DNA of 64,000 nucleotides, taken from NCBI GenBank assembly GCA_900323505.1, contig OOIN01000005.1:868001-932000 (forward strand), read 5' to 3'. Both the position numbers and the translations under genes were made by a program. Below the pieces are notes generated by a model that saw only the letters and a program-made list of their open reading frames with translations, had not been told where the DNA came from and ran no database searches. Below, piece after piece: positions 59,146 through 64,000 of this stretch. Origin of the DNA: Ustilago trichophora (taxonomy: Eukaryota; Basidiomycota; Ustilaginomycetes; Ustilaginales; Ustilaginaceae). Each line of letters opens with the position of its first letter. The first letter of the stretch is position 1.

Positions 59146-60416
59146 ATGTTGCGACTCGTGCAACCACAGCGCCTGGTGCGCGCAACAAAACTCACAGCCG
59201 CACGTTCCAACGTAACGACACAGATCGCATACTCTCGCAACATGACCTCAACGCGAGCACTAACGCAACAGCAGACGTCTGCAGCATCAAGCCTAGACGA
59301 ATGGACGCGAACGATTCAAGCCCATACGACAACCATGTATGACACAGCGGACCTAAACAAAGCACGTCAACTCCTCCTCGTCCTGCCCAATCTCTCCGCC
59401 GCTTCCTCGAGCGTCACTGCATCCCGCAGACTGATCGACAAGCACACGGGTGAAGAGGCACTTGCCGCCAAGCCTGGATCAGCCATGCCGCTAGGCTCCG
59501 AGCTGGTCCTCTTCAACCCGCTGCTTAGCGAGACCACACTCGGCTCGGACGGGACAGAGAGAACCTTTGGCCCACCAGGAGGGCTTGATCAGCGTATGTG
59601 GGCGAGTGGCTCTTTCGAGTTCGAACACGGGAAGCAGCTCAAGGTCGGCCAAGAGATTCAATGCGAGGTGGTTGTCGAGAGTGTGCAGCCTAAAGAAGGG
59701 GCGAAGACCGGCATGATGGTGCTTGTAACCCGAAAGTTGAGCTATACAAGTACCGATGGATTGGTGATGACAGAAAGGAGATGCCACGTGTATAGAAAGC
59801 AAAGACCTGCTGATCAGCGCAAGTATGTGCCGCCACCAGCGAGTTCGACGCCAAAGATTTCAGATGGTAAGTACTTGCGACGCGGAACTGTGGCGTTGGA
59901 GTAAGAAAATCAAGCTGATGATGATTTTATTTGATGTGCGGTACGACACAGTCGAAGAGAAGCACTCCGACTTTGGCTTTGACTACTATGCTACTCGAGC
60001 GGCGCTCTTCCGGTACTCTGCTGCGACCTTCAACGCTCACCGGATCCATCTTGACCCTGAGTACTGTCGCAACGAAGAGGGCCATCCAGGTACGTACGGC
60101 ATGCCTCGCGAGGATCACATCTTCTGCCGAACTTTTAGCTGACTCTCAAAGCCTCATCTACTTTGGCCATCCCCTAGACTGCCTGGTGCACGGCCCGTTG
60201 ACGGCGACGCTATTGCTCAATCTGATGGCTTCTGCAGCCGAAGAGGCTTCCGGCCAGGTGAAGAAGTTCGATTACCGTGCCACTTCTCCGCTGACCGTCG
60301 AGCAGAAAGTCCGCCTGCGAGGCGCGTGGGAAGACAGTGACAAGAAGAAGGCGTCACTGTGGGCTCTCAACGAGGCCGGAACTGTTTGCATGACGGCCAA
60401 AGCCACACTATACTAA
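59146..60416 (+). CDS. HTD2: mitochondrial 3-hydroxyacyl-thioester dehydratase
   Basis: Htd2-type hot-dog dehydratase of mitochondrial fatty acid synthesis (type II), needed for lipoic acid production. Exons 59146-59866, 59952-60089 and 60178-60416 give 365 residues. The second intron was placed to end at CCCCTAG (60177) because this joins EEGHP to DCLVHGPL, the family's hydratase motif; an earlier acceptor at 60138 also keeps the frame but inserts 13 residues there. N-terminal presequence MLRLVQPQRLVRATKLTAARS. Other motifs: PPGGLDQRMWASGSFEF, MVLVTRKLSY, and FRYSAATFNAHRIHLDPEYC with the catalytic His. The end ASLWALNEAGTVCMTAKATLY is family-like. Confidence 0.88.
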
Positions 60417-60537
60417 ACACAACAACGCATCTTGCAAAACATAGTTTCAAATCTCGCCATTAGAAATCTACAGTATACGGTATATAAGGAGTGGAAGGGG
60501 AGACAGTGGGTTTATCTGATCGCAGCTAGAGACGCAA

Positions 60538-61218
60538 TCAAATCTTGGCGTCATCTTTGTCAAAGTTGATCGAGACGCTGTTGACACAGTGCCTCTCGTT
60601 GGTGGGAGTGTTGAAGCCCTCTCCCTTGAATACATGGCCTAGGTGACCACCGCAGTTCTTGCAAGTGATCTCGATGCGCTCCATGCCCCAGCTTCTATCC
60701 GAATGTCTGTCAATGGCGCCAGGAATAGCGTCAAAGAAGGCGGGCCAACCGCAACCCGAGTCGAACTTGGTTGTAGCTTTGTAGAGGGGCGAATCACATC
60801 CTGCGCAGGTGTAGACGCCATCCTTGGGATAATGCTTGTTATACTTGCCTGTGCCTGCCATTTCGGTGCCCTTCTCACGGAGAATTCGGAACTGTTCGGC
60901 GTTGAGCTTTGTTCGCCATTCGGAGTTGGACATGCCCTTGGGGAAGGATTCGGGGGCTGCTTGAGAGGATGCTGTGGATCCCATTTTAAAGAAAGGTGCT
61001 GGCGAAGAAGAGAAAAAACGAGGCGAGAAGAAAGATGGAAGGTTGAAGATGGCAGGAACGCTAGAGACCGTCCTGAAGGCAGCGGGGGTGTTGAGATAGC
61101 CAGAGGAAAAAACAGCAACAGAAGCGACAACAGCGCCTGTACTGAGAAGTGTTTTGCGGGTTGGGATGATCTTGTTGAGAAGTGCTACAGATCGATGGCC
61201 AGAGCGAACCAGAGCCAT
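60538..61218 (-). CDS. methionine-R-sulfoxide reductase (MsrB)
   Basis: Reduces methionine-R-sulfoxide in proteins. 226 residues from the ATG at 61218. The catalytic domain (about 90-226) has GVYTCAGCDSPLY and ITCKNCGGHLGH (two CxxC zinc pairs), KFDSGCGWPAFF, and the catalytic Cys at about 211 in RHCVNSVSINF. The first 78 residues (MALVRSGHRSVALLNK, Arg/Ser/Phe-rich, hydrophobic 28-44) look like a mitochondrial presequence. Met79 (MGSTASSQ) begins a segment matching cytosolic MsrB starts, so two forms from one gene are possible. Convergent with HTD2 (121 bp apart). Confidence 0.93.
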   Translation of the reverse strand: MALVRSGHRSVALLNKIIPTRKTLLSTGAVVASVAVFSSGYLNTPAAFRTVSSVPAIFNLPSFFSPRFFSSSPAPFFKMGSTASSQAAPESFPKGMSNSEWRTKLNAEQFRILREKGTEMAGTGKYNKHYPKDGVYTCAGCDSPLYKATTKFDSGCGWPAFFDAIPGAIDRHSDRSWGMERIEITCKNCGGHLGHVFKGEGFNTPTNERHCVNSVSINFDKDDAKI

Positions 61219-61718
61219 CAGATTAGAATTGTGAGTAATGAGAAAGATTTTGGATTGGTGATAGAGGTGGAAGAAGATGTCGTATGTGACTGAGATTGAC
61301 GTTGAATGCGCCACCTGCGGATGCTTAGCATCAGCAGCAAGACAGACACTCTGTCTTGCAACGGCGGCACAGGCCAAACGCCGAATGCCGTGGTCAAATT
61401 TCCGCGGTCAAGCCTCCACCAGAAAAAAAAATTAAAAATATATATACACTATATATATATACACATATGTTTGTTGCTTTGTCAAGTCTTACACCTACAA
61501 GTTTTTATTGGCAACAGCGTCACTTCCACAAAGACGCGTCCAACGCGTAAAGTGCAAACTGTTCATCTTTTTTGGCGTCTCGGCGTCTGCCAGGAAAGCT
61601 TCAGCTTGGGCTCCAGTGGCGAAGCATGACTTGTCTTCCTCTCTCAGCTCAACCCTATCTCGACCTTCCTATTTGCTTATATGCCGTGTCCGGTCATCAT
61701 CATTGTGCCGCCGAGACG
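61219..61718. promoter_or_regulatory. divergent MsrB / CDT2 upstream region
   Basis: 500 bp between divergent starts. A TA-rich tract at about 61430-61470 and two ACGCGT boxes (61534-61539, 61543-61548) 171-185 bp upstream of the CDT2 ATG. Confidence 0.5.
61534..61548. promoter_or_regulatory. paired MluI cell-cycle boxes (ACGCGT)
   Basis: Two ACGCGT hexamers three bases apart. This is the site bound by MBF-type (Mbp1/Swi6, Res) factors that drive G1/S transcription in yeasts; cdt2 is an MBF target in fission yeast as I recall. Their pairing upstream of a replication-control gene makes chance less likely. Confidence 0.55.
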
Positions 61719-64000
61719 ATGATGGTCTCGCCCCCCTCTTCACCTTCCGTGCTGGCGAGCACATCGCGGCACAACATCATCCAGCCGCACCATCCGAGCC
61801 AGCATCACCAGCAAAAGTCTCTTCGACTCTTTCTCGGTCACCAATCGGACGAGGAAGCTAGCTCCGATTGCGACTTTGACTTTCACCACAATGACGAAGA
61901 GGACGATAGTGACAGTGATGAGAGCTCGTTCGCTCAGGCGAGCGGGTCGAGGCTTCAGCCCGGTCGATTACCTAGGGCAGTTCAACAAAGTCCGACCAGG
62001 AGAGCCGTCTCAAGATGGACATATGATGACAACGAAGTAGGCATCCACGAAACCCTGTCGCCAAACAAGAGGCAGGTTAAGAAGCTCAGGATGGGCACAA
62101 GTCCCAGGCAGGCTCCGATCTTTGCGGTCCAGACAGCAAAACAGCAAGCAGCAACGACCGCTGCGATTCCCACCACTCCCACCAAACGCCAGAAAGGCTT
62201 CCTCGTCCGCGGCAATGTGACACCCTCACGAGCATTTAGCATATTCAAAGCTGCCAAGCATCGCAGTCAGCAACGTCAACAGCATGGCCTGATGACCCCG
62301 CCAACTTCGTCGCCTTTGCGTCCTATCATCCTGGACAGCTTCGATGATCTCGACGACAATCTAGACGCAAGTCCCTCTCGAAACCGTATCAGACCCATCA
62401 CCAGCATCTCTTCTTCACCCTCCTCTCTCTGTGTCGACCGCTCATATACCCTCACACACAGCAGTCACAAACGATCCGCGCTCATTTCCACGTCCTCACA
62501 ACTTTCAAGCAGCGCATTCAAACCGTCAGCGTTCGCAGGAGGTGTCAACCGCCATCCTTCCCTTCCGCAAGCTCTACACAGCTTGCGCACCAGACAACCG
62601 CTTCTGAGCAGCAACGGCCTTCTCAGCACCGTGCGACACTTTTCTGCCGCTCGCACGCCGATCATCGATACAACCTCTTTTCTAGAAACCTTCGTTTCAC
62701 CTTCGTCTTGTGTCTTTCAGATCCCACGCAGCTCCGACGAAGAAATTCTATCGCACCCTATCAGCGCCGCATACAGCTACTCTTCTCGCTCCGTGAACCC
62801 TTCCGCCCAGTGGCTGGCAGTGGGTGACGACGAAGGTCGGATCACACTGCTCAATACACTGCCATGGCAGGACGAATCGGCAGAACGATTTGCATCCAAT
62901 CCACAATGGCAAGCCTCTTCCTCATCTGCCATTTTTGAGGTGGTTTGGCGATTCGATGATCGAAGTATCCTTTCAGGCGCCAGTGACTTTTCGATCAGAA
63001 GCTGGGACACGGAGTACCAGAAGTGCACAGCCCAGTTCGAAGGGCACACAGGTAGCCCAAGGACAATCGTGTACGATCCGACAACCAATGGAGATGGAGG
63101 ATGTGGGATGGTGTTTGCAAGTGCCGGGAGGGATGGCACGATCAGGATCTGGGACGCAAGGGCGAGCTCGCGTGGTCATGTCATCAGCGGTGAAGGAGAT
63201 GCAGAGTGGGTGGGAGTCAAACCTGTGCTAACAATTGATGCTGCCCATAGCACGGTGGCCCCGACGGGAGCGGCTGGCGGAGTGAAAGGTCGAAAGCAGC
63301 AGCGCAATGGCGCCATGGCTGGTGGAAGAGGAAGGAAGAAGCTTCAGCAACAACCTTTACCCGCCGGGATTACCGCCCTTTCCTACCTGCCTGACGGCCA
63401 AGGTCACAAGCTACTCAGCGGCGGCTCGGCCAACGGCATCATCAAGTGTTGGGACCTTCGCCACGTTCGCCAATCCCAACCTACCGCGCCCGTATCCCAA
63501 GTCGACACGCAGGAATTCCCCCAGACTCCCGTTCCGTCAACATGGCAGACGCTAGACCTGTCTTTGCTTACACCAATATCAACGACGGGATTGGGCAGCT
63601 TTAGAAGAGCCCACGGCATCTCGCAAATCATCTCATCCTCCACCTCTCTCTATGCTTCCTGCACTGGTGGCAAGATCTATTCCCTGCCTCTATCGACGTT
63701 TCTCGATTCGCATCTTACCCAGACAGAGGTGCAAACACTGTACGACCCGGTTCAGTGCCAAAACACGCTCTTCTCGCGTATGGCGCTGTTCGACGATCGC
63801 TTCCTTGCTGTTGGATGCAATACCGGCAACGTCGCGCTGTGGGACGTCACCACGCCTCGATCGCAGTCAAAAATGCACGAGACTGTTTCGGAGAGGGACA
63901 CGGAGGAAGAGAGAAGGGCGGCGCGAGAGATGGAGGCAGGGTTCGCGCATAGGTCGCAACAGCAAGGGGTGGCCGTCTTGACAGAAGGACACGCCAAGAA
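61719..64000 (+). CDS. CDT2: Cdt2/DTL-type WD40 substrate receptor of CRL4 (3' truncated)
   Basis: Open from tandem ATGs at 61719/61722 to the right edge with no stop (760 codons so far); the gene continues beyond the window. The WD40 region starts near residue 347. It follows Cdt2/DTL in order: IFEVVWRFDDRSILSGASDFSIRSWD in pieces, SAGRDGTIRIWDAR (WDxR at 478-481), TIDAAHST, a basic Gly/Gln-rich insertion, SGGSANGIIKCWDLRHVR (WDxR at 578-581), SLYASCTGGKIYSLP, LAVGCNTGNVALWDV, and VLTEGHAKK at the edge. The two WDxR motifs bind DDB1 in such receptors. Cdt2 directs ubiquitination of replication and cell-cycle proteins on PCNA-bound chromatin. The roughly 345-residue N-terminal extension is Ser/His/Asp-rich and contains QKSLRLFL (32-39), a PIP-box-like sequence. 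Confidence 0.83.
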   Translation, partial: MMVSPPSSPSVLASTSRHNIIQPHHPSQHHQQKSLRLFLGHQSDEEASSDCDFDFHHNDEEDDSDSDESSFAQASGSRLQPGRLPRAVQQSPTRRAVSRWTYDDNEVGIHETLSPNKRQVKKLRMGTSPRQAPIFAVQTAKQQAATTAAIPTTPTKRQKGFLVRGNVTPSRAFSIFKAAKHRSQQRQQHGLMTPPTSSPLRPIILDSFDDLDDNLDASPSRNRIRPITSISSSPSSLCVDRSYTLTHSSHKRSALISTSSQLSSSAFKPSAFAGGVNRHPSLPQALHSLRTRQPLLSSNGLLSTVRHFSAARTPIIDTTSFLETFVSPSSCVFQIPRSSDEEILSHPISAAYSYSSRSVNPSAQWLAVGDDEGRITLLNTLPWQDESAERFASNPQWQASSSSAIFEVVWRFDDRSILSGASDFSIRSWDTEYQKCTAQFEGHTGSPRTIVYDPTTNGDGGCGMVFASAGRDGTIRIWDARASSRGHVISGEGDAEWVGVKPVLTIDAAHSTVAPTGAAGGVKGRKQQRNGAMAGGRGRKKLQQQPLPAGITALSYLPDGQGHKLLSGGSANGIIKCWDLRHVRQSQPTAPVSQVDTQEFPQTPVPSTWQTLDLSLLTPISTTGLGSFRRAHGISQIISSSTSLYASCTGGKIYSLPLSTFLDSHLTQTEVQTLYDPVQCQNTLFSRMALFDDRFLAVGCNTGNVALWDVTTPRSQSKMHETVSERDTEEERRAAREMEAGFAHRSQQQGVAVLTEGHAK

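Noticed and set aside
60090..60138. Shorter second intron of HTD2 ending at TTTTAG (60138)
   Set aside because: It keeps the frame but inserts 13 residues into the conserved EGHPxxLVHGPL motif, whereas the acceptor at 60177 restores it.

Overview
This window looks like nuclear DNA of a basidiomycete fungus, most likely a smut of the Ustilaginales such as Ustilago or a close relative. That assignment is inferred. The supporting signs are moderately GC-rich DNA, compact and mostly intron-poor genes with short introns (GTAAGT/GTGAGT donors, CTAAC/CTGAC branch sites), a basidiomycete-type 5S rRNA gene, and eukaryotic house-keeping genes with mitochondrial presequences. About 29 protein genes and one 5S rRNA gene can be supported. 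There are no bacterial, plasmid, CRISPR or insertion-sequence features. Two genes run off the window: the 3' part of a PRC1/Ase1/MAP65 gene at the left edge and the 5' part of a Cdt2/DTL gene at the right edge.

Layout. 1-8 kb: Ase1, a mitochondrial BCKDK/PDK-type kinase, a Gep4 phosphatase with a large extra C-terminal half, and a nucleolar WKF-domain protein. 8-24 kb: a small secreted cysteine-rich protein, an unknown four-exon gene, riboflavin synthase and homoserine dehydrogenase sharing a promoter, Bud22, a Pyd3-like amidohydrolase, a GMC oxidoreductase and a dienelactone-hydrolase-family protein. 24-29 kb: a single-pass membrane protein of unknown function and an EthA-like Baeyer-Villiger monooxygenase. 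29.7-38.3 kb: an N-acetylglucosamine (GlcNAc) catabolic island made of GlcNAc-6-P deacetylase, a DUF3605 (GlcNAc-induced-protein type) gene, a BadF/NAGK-type GlcNAc kinase and glucosamine-6-P deaminase. It is followed by a Zn2Cys6 regulator, a phosphoribomutase/phosphoglucomutase, a class-3 lipase and a DUF1479 oxygenase-like gene (to 49.3 kb). 50-64 kb: a P450, a mitochondrial protein of unknown function, a GPI-anchored secreted protein, 5S rRNA, APS kinase, Htd2, MsrB and Cdt2.

The GlcNAc genes form a coherent pathway: kinase to GlcNAc-6-P, deacetylase to GlcN-6-P, deaminase to fructose-6-P and ammonia. No GlcNAc transporter or chitinase is visible inside the window. The most striking non-coding signal is a recurrent palindromic motif built on TACTGTAC/GTACAGTA. 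It occurs at ten or more separate non-coding places, often a few hundred bases or less upstream of a start codon. Other points for a second look are the Gep4 fusion with an internal presequence-like segment, two MluI cell-cycle boxes upstream of Cdt2, a TATA element just upstream of the 5S gene, and a GC-AG intron in the deaminase gene.

Exon boundaries were read by eye from splice signals, reading-frame continuity and remembered family sequences. No alignment or transcript data were available.
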